Assembly: GCA_002449305.1 (NCBI GenBank)
Contig: DKDI01000048.1
Span: 121,075 to 172,318, forward strand
Source of the DNA: Treponema sp. UBA6852
Lineage (GTDB): Bacteria > Spirochaetota > Spirochaetia > Treponematales > Treponemataceae
Length of the DNA: 51,244 nt
Direction: 5' to 3'
A program made the position numbers and the translations under genes. The notes beneath the pieces are model-generated. The model ran no database searches. It saw only the letters and a program-made list of their open reading frames with translations, and had not been told where the DNA came from. How positions within the stretch are numbered: the first letter of the stretch is position 1; each line of letters starts with the position of its first letter. This document shows, piece by piece, positions 34,563-42,572 of the stretch.

Positions 34563-35814
34563 TTATTTTAACATATTCATAAGTCAAATCACAGCCCCAG
34601 GCAGTTCCACAGGCAGTTCCGTCCTGGCATTCAATGTTGATTTTAATTTCTGCTTCCTTAAGAACTTTTTTTGCCACAGCCTCGTCAAAGTCAAGAGGAA
34701 CTCCGTTTTCAAAAACTTTAAGCGAAGTGCTCTTTCCTTTTTGCTCGCCGATAAAATCAGTTGCACCAGTCCGCATGGAATTTTCTGCGCTTTCAAATGT
34801 TATGGAAGTTTTTTCAGGTGAAAAGTCAAATCCAGAATATCCCATTGCGCACAAGAAACGCCCAAAGTTCGCATCGCTTCCGAAAATAGCAGCTTTTGCA
34901 AGGCTTGAGCTTATAACGGCTTTTGCAAGACCACGCGCAGTTTCAACGTCCTTTGCCCCGGAAACATTGCATTCAATCAGCTTAGTTGCGCCTTCTCCGT
35001 CTCCTGCAATTTTTTTTGCCATCTGGGTGTTTATAGAATTCAAGGCTTCGTAAAAAAGATCAAAGTCTTCGCCTTCGCACGTAATTTCATCATTTGCTGC
35101 CATTCCGTTTGCAAGAATAGTAAGACTGTCATTTGTGGAAGTATCGCCGTCAACTGAAACACAGTTGTAAGTTCCTGCAACAGATTTGCGCAAAGCTTTT
35201 TCAAGCATCTTGGAAGAAATAGCGCAGTCAGTTGTCATAACGCTAAGCATTGTTCCCATGTTGATATGAATCATTCCAGAGCCTTTTGCCATTGCCCCTA
35301 TTCTTACAGTTTTTCCGCCGATTACAGTTTCTACAGCGCATTCCTTGTAATGAGTGTCTGTTGTCATTATAGCAGTGCGGGCTTCTTTGTGTCCTTCCTT
35401 GGAAAGTCCGTCTTTTAAAGCCTGAATATTCTTTTCAATTTTTTCAACAGGAAGCTGCTTGCCGATTACGCCTGTGGAATAGACAATAACATCATTAGGA
35501 TTTATTCCAAGAACATCAGCTGCAAGGCTCGCCATTTTTCGTGCGACTTTCGCGCCCTGCTCTCCAGTACAGGCATTTGCGTTTCCAGAGTTGGCAATAA
35601 CAGCCTGAGCTTTTCCGTTAGAAATATTTTCTTTTGTAAGCTTTACACTTTCAGCTTTGACTTTATTCTGTGTAAACACGCCAGCCGCATTGCAAAGCTT
35701 TTCGCTAAAAACAAGCGCAAGGTCGTTTTTTGTGCTGCTTTCCTTTATCTTGCAAAGGATTCCATTTGCCGTAAAGCCTTTAGGAGCTGTAACTCCGCCA
35801 TCAATAAATTGCAT
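34543..35814 (-). CDS. argJ: Bifunctional glutamate N-acetyltransferase/ornithine acetyltransferase
   Basis: ArgJ, 423 residues, which recycles acetyl groups in cyclic arginine synthesis. Typical stretches are NSGNANACTGEQG near residue 75, YSTGVIGKQLP near 112, and KGSGMIHINMGTMLSVMTTD near 177. Self-cleavage normally occurs between Ala and the catalytic Thr in ATML; here the residue before Thr188 is Gly (GTML), while the Thr is kept. It is the first gene of argJ-argB-argD. Confidence 0.93.
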   Translation of the reverse strand: MQFIDGGVTAPKGFTANGILCKIKESSTKNDLALVFSEKLCNAAGVFTQNKVKAESVKLTKENISNGKAQAVIANSGNANACTGEQGAKVARKMASLAADVLGINPNDVIVYSTGVIGKQLPVEKIEKNIQALKDGLSKEGHKEARTAIMTTDTHYKECAVETVIGGKTVRIGAMAKGSGMIHINMGTMLSVMTTDCAISSKMLEKALRKSVAGTYNCVSVDGDTSTNDSLTILANGMAANDEITCEGEDFDLFYEALNSINTQMAKKIAGDGEGATKLIECNVSGAKDVETARGLAKAVISSSLAKAAIFGSDANFGRFLCAMGYSGFDFSPEKTSITFESAENSMRTGATDFIGEQKGKSTSLKVFENGVPLDFDEAVAKKVLKEAEIKINIECQDGTACGTAWGCDLTYEYVKINGDYRT

Positions 35815-35846
35815 TTTTATACACTCCTTTTACAAAGTTTTGCATA

Positions 35847-35874
35847 ATTATAAACTTTTTCCGCACAATGTCAA
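35847..35874 (-). promoter_or_regulatory. argJBD promoter
   Basis: On the minus strand TTGACA (complement of 35869-35874) is followed 16 bases later by TATAAT (complement of 35847-35852). The -10 sits in a weak ARG-like sequence (TTTATAATTATGCA), which suggests ArgR control. A GGAG lies nine bases before the argJ ATG. Confidence 0.65.
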
Positions 35875-35957
35875 TAAAACCAGCAGGCTCACAAAAAAAT
35901 AAAATTATAGAAAATAAATAAAATCAATGGTATATTTAGATTGAGGAGATATAAAGA

Positions 35958-36236
35958 ATGATGTATAATTTTATGACATTGAATGATGGAACTGGAATTG
36001 CCCATTCAGAAACGATACAAAAAGATGGCAAAGAACAGGTAAAAGTCTATTTTGAACAGCCTGTTGAAAAAGGCTTCAACTCAGCAGAATGCTGGCTACC
36101 TTCTTATACATGGACTAAAAAAGAAGGATTTTCTGACAAGCAATTGGAGTATTTCCAGGAATTTTTAGAAAGCACCGCCCATATTATTATTGAATTAGCT
36201 CATTCAGGAGGCTTTGATAATGCCGCAAATTTTTAA
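35958..36236 (+). CDS. Small acidic protein paired with DUF4160 protein
   Basis: A 92-residue protein with GAGGAG about ten bases before its ATG. The region WLPSYTWTKKEGFSDKQLEYFQEFLEST is well defined, but I do not recognise the family. It overlaps the downstream DUF4160 gene by 17 bases, the arrangement of toxin-antitoxin-like pairs. Usually DUF4160 is paired with DUF2442, which this protein does not clearly resemble. Confidence 0.6.
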   Translation: MMYNFMTLNDGTGIAHSETIQKDGKEQVKVYFEQPVEKGFNSAECWLPSYTWTKKEGFSDKQLEYFQEFLESTAHIIIELAHSGGFDNAANF

Positions 36237-36498
36237 AATAGGCGGATATATTGTTTTCATTTGGTTTTCAGAATCAAATCCTCTTGAACCAATTTATGTT
36301 CATGTTTGTGAAGGTGTGCCTTCTGAAAATGCGACAAAAATCTGGATAACAAAAGAGTTAAAGACTTTAATCGCTCATAATAAATCAAACATTCCAAAAC
36401 ATAAGTTGAATGTTATCCGAAAAACAATAGAGGCACGTGCATTTGAAATCGTTTCAAAATGGAAAGAGTATTTTGGAGAAATAACTTTCTATTGCTAA
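36220..36498 (+). CDS. DUF4160-type protein
   Basis: A 92-residue protein resembling DUF4160: it opens MPQIFKIGGYIVFIWFSES, contains PIYVHVCEG and a KIW strand, and ends with a basic helix and VSKWKEYFGEI. The ATG at 36220 follows AGGAGG by eight bases. The family is common in small gene pairs and suspected of a toxin-antitoxin or regulatory role. Confidence 0.65.
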   Translation: MPQIFKIGGYIVFIWFSESNPLEPIYVHVCEGVPSENATKIWITKELKTLIAHNKSNIPKHKLNVIRKTIEARAFEIVSKWKEYFGEITFYC

Positions 36499-36502
36499 GC
36501 AA

Positions 36503-36533
36503 TAAAAAAACAACCCGGATTTTTCGTCCGGGC
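36503..36533 (-). terminator. Terminator of gltX
   Basis: CCCGGA (36514-36519) pairs with TCCGGG (36527-36532) over a seven-base loop. On the minus strand it is followed by TTGTTTTTTT. Confidence 0.8.
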
Positions 36534-36555
36534 TATTCTACATTCAAATTAAAAC

Positions 36556-38133
36556 CTAGAAAACTGCAAGTGTTTTTTCAACGCGCTCACATGCTTTTTC
36601 TTTTCCAAGAATCCAGATTGAGCCAATTAACGGCGGAGAAATGCGGCTTCCTGTAACTGCCATGCGAACAGGCATCATAAAGTCGCCAAGTTTTATTCCA
36701 AGCTCCTCGGCATATTTTTTTGCAAGAGATTCCGCATCATCGTGGCTCATTCCAAAGATTTCAGAAACAAAAGACTTTGCCTTTTCAAGAACTTCCTTTG
36801 TCTTTGCCTCGTCAAGCTTCTTTGGAATAATTTCAGACTTTGCAGGAACAGCTGGCTCTGTAAACATAAAGCGAACCATTTCAGCGGCATCTGTAAGGAA
36901 GTGCAGACGCTCCTTTATAAGCGGCATAAGCTCCAAAAGCTTTTTCTTTACATCTGCGCTCGCCATGTTCATTGAAGAGTCCAGGCAAACAGGTTCGCCG
37001 TCGCTTCCAAGCGCAACACCAGAATATTCAGGGCCTACTTTGGGCTTAGGCTGCGGATTTTCAGGATTGATTTCAAGGGAAGCATCTCCAGTTCCTGTTA
37101 TAAACGGCAATGTCCACTTGTAAAGCTCCTCGTCAGACAAAGCACGGATATACTGACCGTTGTACCACTCAAGCTTCTTGTAGTCAAAAACAGCAGGCGC
37201 CTTGTTCAAATGCTCAAGCTTAAAGTTTGCAGCAAGCTCTTCAAGGCTATAGATGTCGCGTCCGTCTTCATAAGAGCAGCCCAAAAGAGCCACATAGTTT
37301 ACAATTGCCTGCGGAAGATAGCCGCGCGCACGGAACTCGTTAAGCGAAGTTGAGCCATGTCGTTTTGAGAGTTTTTTTCCGTCAGCACCGTTAACCATAG
37401 GCAAATGACAGAATTCAGGATGCTCCCAGCCGAACGCTCTGTACATCTGAACGTGGAGTGGAGTTGAAGGAATCCATTCCTGGGCACGCATAACGTGGCT
37501 AATCTTCATCAAATGGTCGTCAACAATATTTGCAAGATGATATGTCGGAAATCCGTCTGACTTCAAGAGAACCGGATCAGGGGAAATGTCCTCGTTCTTC
37601 CATACAATGTCGCCAAGAAGATGATCCGTGAACTTTGTCTCGCCTTCAAGCGGAACTTTAAGCCTTATAACGTAAGGTTTTCCGGCGGCAAGATTTGCCT
37701 TCACTTCTTCTTCTGTAAGATGGCGGCAGTTTCTGTCGTATCCCGGTGGCATTTTGTTTTCTGTCTGAATCTTACGGATTCTTTCAAGACGCTCTGAATC
37801 GCAGAAGCAATAGTAAGCCTCGCCTTTTTCAATAAGCTCCTGGGCATACTTTTTGTAAAGTTCGAACCGCTCGCTCTGAACATAAGGTCCGTACTCGCCG
37901 CCCTTGTCTCCGCCTTCATCCCAATCGATTCCAAGCCAAGCCATTGTGTCGTAAAGATTCTTTACGTATTTTTCATCGTATCTTGTGCGGTCAGTATCTT
38001 CCAAGCGAAGAATGAATTTTCCGCCCTTAGACCTTGCAAAAAGATAATTAAAAAGCGCAGTACGCACACCGCCGATATGCTGCAGCCCCGTAGGAGAAGG
38101 CGCATAACGAACCCGAACTTCCTTGTTTTCCAT
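36556..38133 (-). CDS. gltX: Glutamate-tRNA ligase
   Basis: GluRS, 525 residues. The class I signature is PSPTGLQHIGGVRTALFN at residues 12-29 and the KMSKS-type loop is KKLSKRHG near 253. A zinc-like CFC...CRH pattern is near residue 108. A segment of about 40 residues rich in Pro and Gly (NPENPQPKPKVGPEYSG) lies at 350-390, between catalytic and anticodon-binding parts, longer than in E. coli. It stands alone with its own terminator. Confidence 0.95.
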   Translation of the reverse strand: MENKEVRVRYAPSPTGLQHIGGVRTALFNYLFARSKGGKFILRLEDTDRTRYDEKYVKNLYDTMAWLGIDWDEGGDKGGEYGPYVQSERFELYKKYAQELIEKGEAYYCFCDSERLERIRKIQTENKMPPGYDRNCRHLTEEEVKANLAAGKPYVIRLKVPLEGETKFTDHLLGDIVWKNEDISPDPVLLKSDGFPTYHLANIVDDHLMKISHVMRAQEWIPSTPLHVQMYRAFGWEHPEFCHLPMVNGADGKKLSKRHGSTSLNEFRARGYLPQAIVNYVALLGCSYEDGRDIYSLEELAANFKLEHLNKAPAVFDYKKLEWYNGQYIRALSDEELYKWTLPFITGTGDASLEINPENPQPKPKVGPEYSGVALGSDGEPVCLDSSMNMASADVKKKLLELMPLIKERLHFLTDAAEMVRFMFTEPAVPAKSEIIPKKLDEAKTKEVLEKAKSFVSEIFGMSHDDAESLAKKYAEELGIKLGDFMMPVRMAVTGSRISPPLIGSIWILGKEKACERVEKTLAVF

Positions 38134-38283
38134 AATAAATATAACCTCTATTAATATAGAATAAAAATATTCAAACTAGATACGCAGATTATACCGACTG
38201 AAAGACTTTTACTCAATAACGAACTGAGCGCGCAAGCATTCAGCAAGCATAAAAACAGAGCCGTTAGAGGCTTTCAGCATATA

Positions 38284-38299
38284 CATAAAGTACTTTATG
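38284..38299. repeat. Perfect 16-base palindrome
   Basis: CATAAAGTACTTTATG is a perfect palindrome. It lies in the gene-free region 38134-38671, about 77 bases before the periodic array. It may be a protein-binding site. Confidence 0.5.
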
Positions 38300-38375
38300 C
38301 TTTATAAAATCAAATTGATTTAACTGAAAAATTAAATTTAAATACAAGTAAAACAAAATTAATATAAAATCAAAA

Positions 38376-38551
38376 TTAACTTAATTTTAAAGTGAAATTA
38401 AGTTAAAAACAAATAAATTTTAAGTTAAAATCAAAACAAAATTAAGTTAAGATTAAAATGAAATCAAGTTAATTTCAAATAAAAATCAACTTAAAATTCA
38501 ATTTACATTAACTTAATATCACATAAAAATAAACTTAATTTCAAAGCAATA
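38376..38551. repeat. 22-bp periodic AT-rich array, eight copies
   Basis: A nine-base core resembling TTAAGTTAA (or its complement TTAACTTAA) starts at 38376, 38398, 38420, 38442, 38464, 38486, 38508 and 38530, each exactly 22 bases after the last. Cores in copies 2-5 read TNAAGTTAA; copies 1 and 6-8 read TNAACTTAA. The remaining 13 bases are A-rich with a loose (A/T)TCAAA-like part. The rest of 38134-38671 has no gene, only a weak hairpin at 38258-38275 and the palindrome above. Confidence 0.75.
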
Positions 38552-38656
38552 CAAGCAGTGCAGATGGAAAGCGCAAGGCATACGAGAAGAGGATGTAAGT
38601 ACTGCTGGAAGGCACAGAAGCACTGAAAAATTCCTGTGGAACTTTATGATTAAGTC

Positions 38657-38665
38657 TGCTATACT
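38657..38665 (+). promoter_or_regulatory. Extended -10 promoter, likely leaderless transcript
   Basis: TG-C-TATACT (38657-38665) ends six bases before the ATG at 38672. There is no Shine-Dalgarno sequence, so transcription likely starts at or near the A of ATG. Confidence 0.5.
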
Positions 38666-38671
38666 ATTGCA

Positions 38672-39400
38672 ATGAATCTGATTGAGCTTAAAGATATTTC
38701 CAAAAACTACAAGATGGACAAAGTTATTGTAAAAGCTGTGGACAAGGCTTCGTTTTCAATAAAAAAAGGTGAATTTGCGGCAATTTCCGGTTCATCCGGC
38801 TCGGGAAAGTCCACACTTCTGAACATAATCGGGCTTGTTGACCTACCTACTTCCGGCACTTTGCTTTTAAACGGAAACGACATCTACGCGCAAACAAAGC
38901 TTTCAGTAGACACAAAACTTTCCGCCGCATTAGACAAAAAGCTCACAGTTCTTAGAAGAAAAAATCTCGGATTTATTTTTCAGACATTCAATTTGATTCC
39001 AGTTTTAAATGTAAGGGAAAATGTGGAGCTTCCGCTTACGCTCGGGCCTTCGTTCGCAACCGAAACCATGGGCAAAAAGGAGCTTGACGAATGGGTTGAC
39101 TTTCTGATTGAAACAGTCGGACTTTCCGCATGGAAAAACCACAAGCCTTCTGAGCTTTCTGGCGGACAAAGGCAAAGGGTGGCAATTGCGCGCGCACTGT
39201 CAACAAAAGCTCCTGTAATTCTTGCCGATGAGCCGACTGCAAACTTGGATTCAAAAAATGGAGATCAGATTCTTGAGCTTATGAAAAAGCTGAATAAAGA
39301 GCTTGAGACAACATTTATTTTTTCAACGCACGATGCAAAAATCGTAAACATGGCGGACCATGTGATAAAGATTTCCGACGGAAAAATCATCAGCGCGTAG
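38672..39400 (+). CDS. ABC transporter ATPase (LolD/MacB type)
   Basis: A 242-residue ATPase with Walker A GSSGSGKST near residue 41, Q-loop FQTFNLIP near 109, signature LSGGQRQRVAIARAL near 163, and Walker B VILADEPTANLDS near 184. These fit the LolD/FtsE/MacB branch. No FtsX-like permease lies beside it, only a YccF protein, so its partner must be elsewhere. It is downstream of the 22-bp array. Confidence 0.88.
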   Translation: MNLIELKDISKNYKMDKVIVKAVDKASFSIKKGEFAAISGSSGSGKSTLLNIIGLVDLPTSGTLLLNGNDIYAQTKLSVDTKLSAALDKKLTVLRRKNLGFIFQTFNLIPVLNVRENVELPLTLGPSFATETMGKKELDEWVDFLIETVGLSAWKNHKPSELSGGQRQRVAIARALSTKAPVILADEPTANLDSKNGDQILELMKKLNKELETTFIFSTHDAKIVNMADHVIKISDGKIISA

Positions 39401-39413
39401 AAAGGAGTTTTTT

Positions 39414-39791
39414 ATGGGACTTTTTAGATTCTTTGGAAATATTATCTGGTTCATACTTTGCGGATTTATTTCCGGACTTGCATGGCTAGCAATTGGCTTG
39501 CTTTGGTGCATTACAATTGTTGGCATTCCAGTGGGAATTCAGTGCTTTAAATTGTCTTGCGTTTCATTCTGTCCATTCGGAAAAAATATTTTGCTTGGAA
39601 CAAAAACAAGCTCGCTTATGCTGAACATTCTTTGGGTTGTCTTTGGCGGCCTTGAGCTTGCGCTTGGATATTTGGCGGCAGGAATTGTTTTGTGCTGCAC
39701 AATCATCGGAATTCCGCTTGGACTTCAGTGCTTTAAGCTCTTAAAACTTGCATTCCTGCCATTCGGTGCAAGGATAGAAATAAAAGTGTGA
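39414..39791 (+). CDS. YccF-domain membrane protein
   Basis: A 125-residue membrane protein with two YccF-type repeats: GFISGLAWLAIGLLWCITIVGIP and GYLAAGIVLCCTIIGIPLGLQC. Each contains a hydrophobic helix pair and a GIPxGxQCFKL turn. Function unknown. GGAG lies before the ATG. It follows the ABC ATPase by 13 bases. Confidence 0.85.
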   Translation: MGLFRFFGNIIWFILCGFISGLAWLAIGLLWCITIVGIPVGIQCFKLSCVSFCPFGKNILLGTKTSSLMLNILWVVFGGLELALGYLAAGIVLCCTIIGIPLGLQCFKLLKLAFLPFGARIEIKV

Positions 39792-39795
39792 AACG

Positions 39796-40095
39796 CTATG
39801 CAATCTGCTTGCAAGCTGAGATTTTTTTCAAATCTTTTTCCAGTCTGATTTCAGCCTCTCGCAGATCCAGCTCATTCTGCAAATTAAGCCAAAATTTTGA
39901 GGTTGTTCCAAAATATTTTGCAAGGCGCAAAGACATTTCTACAGTTATCTTTCGTTTTCCGTGAACTAAATCTAAAACTGTGCTAGACGAAACACCTAAA
40001 TCTTTTGAAAGTCTATAAGGCGTGATATTTAATGGCTCAAGAAATTCCTCTGTAAGAATTTCTCCTGCGGTTGGCAATTCAAATCTTTCAGACAT
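39796..40095 (-). CDS. higA: HigA-type antitoxin
   Basis: A 99-residue XRE-type HTH protein of the HigA/VapI group: PTAGEILTEEFLEPLNITPYRL and SKDLGVSSSTVLDLVHGKRKITVEMSLRLAKYFGTT. It starts at the ATG at 40095, GGAGG six bases upstream; an upstream in-frame ATG lacks support. It is 13 bases downstream of the toxin. It probably binds the palindrome in the shared promoter. Confidence 0.88.
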   Translation of the reverse strand: MSERFELPTAGEILTEEFLEPLNITPYRLSKDLGVSSSTVLDLVHGKRKITVEMSLRLAKYFGTTSKFWLNLQNELDLREAEIRLEKDLKKISACKQIA

Positions 40096-40108
40096 AGAAA
40101 ACCTCCGT

Positions 40109-40390
40109 TTAGTGGTAATCCACAATTTGAAGTTCATAAGCTTCATTGTTTTGAAACTTGAACATTATTCTCCATTGACTATTTACTCTTATGGAACAAT
40201 AATCTTTTAAGTTTCCTTGCAGATGCTCAAATTTATTTCCTGGAGGAATTCTTAAGTCATCTTCATTTTCCGCTGAATTGATTATCAATAGCTTTGCAAA
40301 AACTCTTTTATGAATTTCAGACGGAAACTTTTTTGATTTCTTTCCATTCCAGATTTTTTCAGTTTCAGAATCTGCAAATGATTTTATCAT
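40109..40390 (-). CDS. higB: HigB/RelE-family toxin
   Basis: A 93-residue RelE-superfamily mRNA interferase: MIKSFADSETEKIWNG, PPGNKFEHLQGNLKDYCSIRVNSQWRIMFKF and a C-terminal ELQIVDYH. These are typical HigB motifs (toxin first, antitoxin second). The ATG at 40390 begins directly six bases after the -10 box with no ribosome-binding site, hence possibly leaderless. Confidence 0.88.
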   Translation of the reverse strand: MIKSFADSETEKIWNGKKSKKFPSEIHKRVFAKLLIINSAENEDDLRIPPGNKFEHLQGNLKDYCSIRVNSQWRIMFKFQNNEAYELQIVDYH

Positions 40391-40396
40391 ACACAC

Positions 40397-40425
40397 ATTA
40401 TCTATTATTCAGATATATCTGTCAA
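40397..40425 (-). promoter_or_regulatory. higBA promoter with palindromic operator
   Basis: On the minus strand TTGACA (complement of 40420-40425), 17 bases, then GATAAT (complement of 40397-40402). The spacer holds the perfect 12-base palindrome CAGATATATCTG (40410-40421), a likely HigA operator. Confidence 0.7.
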
Positions 40426-40456
40426 GAAGATATAAAAACTAATTTCAAATTTTACC

Positions 40457-41008
40457 TTAATCTCTTTCCGGTTTTGTAAACTTAAAGAACTCTGGGGCTT
40501 TGTGATCAATGTTCCAACTACCGTTATAAAAGCCGTTTTCATTGGCGGTGGGACTTACAAAGATTACTTTTGCAGGATTTTCTGTGTCATACAAAAAAAT
40601 GTTTGAGTTCCAGTCTTTTTCAAAAAGTTTCTGGGAAAGTCCTTGCGCAAAAATTTTTTCTTTGGGCGTGCAAAAACTGATTTTATATCTTCCCTTCTTT
40701 AACAGAAGATGCATTGCCATTCCGCCGCAAAGATAATAATAACGCTCATAAGGAATTCCTTTTTTGGGCTCGCTGATCCAGGAATAGTTCGCTTTGGCTT
40801 TTGTGTAAGTTACGTCTTCGCCAGTTTCCGCGTCTTCGAGCTTTAGGTAGCAGCGAGTTTCATTTATCTGCCAGCTGTTTTCCGGGCGGTAGATTATAAG
40901 CGACCACGGATTATGGCGCACTTCATCTTGCGCATAAAGGCAGATTCCGTTCAGAAATAAAAGCAAGAAAAACGCAATGGAAAAAAGTTCAGCTTTCTTA
41001 GTTTTCAT
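40457..41008 (-). CDS. Secreted protein of unknown function
   Basis: A 183-residue protein with a signal peptide (FSIAFFLLLFLNGICLYAQ). The mature part has aromatic-rich strands (NPWSLIIYRPENSWQINETRCYLKLED), suggesting a beta-sandwich. No family recognised. It overlaps the MATE gene by 11 bases, which suggests co-transcription. Confidence 0.75.
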   Translation of the reverse strand: MKTKKAELFSIAFFLLLFLNGICLYAQDEVRHNPWSLIIYRPENSWQINETRCYLKLEDAETGEDVTYTKAKANYSWISEPKKGIPYERYYYLCGGMAMHLLLKKGRYKISFCTPKEKIFAQGLSQKLFEKDWNSNIFLYDTENPAKVIFVSPTANENGFYNGSWNIDHKAPEFFKFTKPERD

Positions 41009-42362
41009 TACCCCTTATTTTAAGTTTTTTCTGGTAAAAAATAAAGAACACAAGGTTCAAGGCGATTCCAAAAACTGTTGCTGTAGGAGCGGCAAGACCA
41101 ATCATTGCAAGGCTTGCATCAGGCTGCACAGACATTATGTACGACATCGGAAGCCGCACAAGAAACGACTGCGCAAGCCCCTGAATCATAACAAGCATTG
41201 TTGCGCCGTGTCCGTTAAAGTAGCCGATAAAACTGAACAGCACAGAAGTTACAACAGCTTCAATTGCAAACCCTCGCAAGTATTCAAATGAGCGGCGGAT
41301 TACATTTGCGTTGTCGGTAAAAACAGAAGACACAAAGTCGCCTTTAAAGAAAATCAAAGTGAAAACAAAAATTCCTATGAACGCGCCAATCGCCATTCCT
41401 GTAAGCATGGATTTTGTCGCACGTTTTTCGTTTTTTGCGCCAACGTTCTGTGAGACAAAGCTGGACATTGACTGCATGAGAGAACTTGGAACAAGCATTA
41501 CAAACGCAACAATTTTATTTGCAACTCCGTAGCCAGAAGAAGCTTCAAGCCCAAGCCGATTTATAAACGCAACAAGGCACATAAAAGATATTTGAGTCAA
41601 AAGCTCCTGAAATCCTATAGGAATTCCAATTTTTATTATTCCGCGCAGTTCCTCATTAAAACAAAAGTCTTTTCCATTTATATGCACGAGTTTTTTTCTT
41701 TTGATTATAATTATAGAAAGGACGACGGAAACTGCCTGGGCCGCAACAGTCGCAATTGCAGCTCCGGCAACATTCATTTTAAATCCTGCAATCAAAACAA
41801 GATCGCCTGCAATGTTCACGGCGCAAGCAATTCCAACAAAAAGCAGAGGACTTTTTGAGTCTCCCAGTCCGCGGAAAACTGCGCTGATTAAATTGTACGC
41901 AAGAATAAAAACAAATCCAGCTCCGCAAATTCTTATATACTGAACTGTATGGTTAATCGCTTCGGAAGGAGCCTGCATAAGAAGCGCGATTGGTCTTGCA
42001 AAAACAACAAGGCAAACTGTAAAAAGAATTCCTGCGCATAAAAAGAAAACTACAGAGCCTCCAATAACACGGCTGATTTTTTCAGGCTTTTTCTCTCCCA
42101 GATACTTTGCTATAAGAACTGTAACAGAAGTTGCAAAACCTGCAAGAACAAATGTAAAAAGGTTCATTATATTTGAGCCAGTGGAAACACCAGAAATTCC
42201 TTCCGTAGTTCCGAATCTTCCCACGACCATAATATCCACCGCGCCATAAGCGGCTTGAAGAATCAGCGCGCCCAAAATCGGAATCATAAAACGCAGCATC
42301 TTTGAAAGAATCGGGCCGGATGTAAAGTCATTTACAGCCGCTAATTTATTTTCATTCAACAT
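40998..42362 (-). CDS. MATE-family multidrug exporter
   Basis: A 454-residue membrane protein with about 12 hydrophobic segments in two related halves. Typical MATE stretches include ILGALILQAAYGAVDIMVVGRFG and the repeat half with IGFQELLTQISFMCLVAFINRLG. It exports organic cations or drugs by sodium or proton antiport; the substrate is unknown. Confidence 0.92.
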   Translation of the reverse strand: MLNENKLAAVNDFTSGPILSKMLRFMIPILGALILQAAYGAVDIMVVGRFGTTEGISGVSTGSNIMNLFTFVLAGFATSVTVLIAKYLGEKKPEKISRVIGGSVVFFLCAGILFTVCLVVFARPIALLMQAPSEAINHTVQYIRICGAGFVFILAYNLISAVFRGLGDSKSPLLFVGIACAVNIAGDLVLIAGFKMNVAGAAIATVAAQAVSVVLSIIIIKRKKLVHINGKDFCFNEELRGIIKIGIPIGFQELLTQISFMCLVAFINRLGLEASSGYGVANKIVAFVMLVPSSLMQSMSSFVSQNVGAKNEKRATKSMLTGMAIGAFIGIFVFTLIFFKGDFVSSVFTDNANVIRRSFEYLRGFAIEAVVTSVLFSFIGYFNGHGATMLVMIQGLAQSFLVRLPMSYIMSVQPDASLAMIGLAAPTATVFGIALNLVFFIFYQKKLKIRGNEN

Positions 42363-42500
42363 GGAATATATTTTATTAAATCAAAAATTTGTTTCAAGCA
42401 ACATAAAGGCTAATTTTTTGTTATTGATTCTAACAAAATTGTGCCTGCCTCTTATGCTAAAAAATTACATGAAGTCTGAACCAATCACTTCTATTAATAC

Positions 42501-42529
42501 TTGACGAAAAACCGGTTTCGTTAGATACT
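42501..42529 (+). promoter_or_regulatory. Promoter of the hydrogenase-MCP gene
   Basis: TTGACG (42501-42506), 17 bases, then GATACT (42524-42529). The spacer has an inverted repeat, ACGAAA (42504-42509) and TTTCGT (42516-42521), around AACCGGTT. It may be an operator. The leader is about 40 bases. The rest of 42363-42572 shows nothing else. Confidence 0.55.
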
Positions 42530-42572
42530 AGCCAAAATAAAATTCCATAAATCACTTTTAACCGAGTTCAAC

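Noticed and set aside
38376..38551. CRISPR array
   Set aside because: Repeats are only nine bases, highly AT-rich and diverged; there are no conserved direct repeats with unique spacers and no cas genes.
38376..38551. Plasmid-type origin iterons
   Set aside because: There is no replication initiator gene nearby and the surroundings are chromosomal housekeeping genes; it remains only an analogy.
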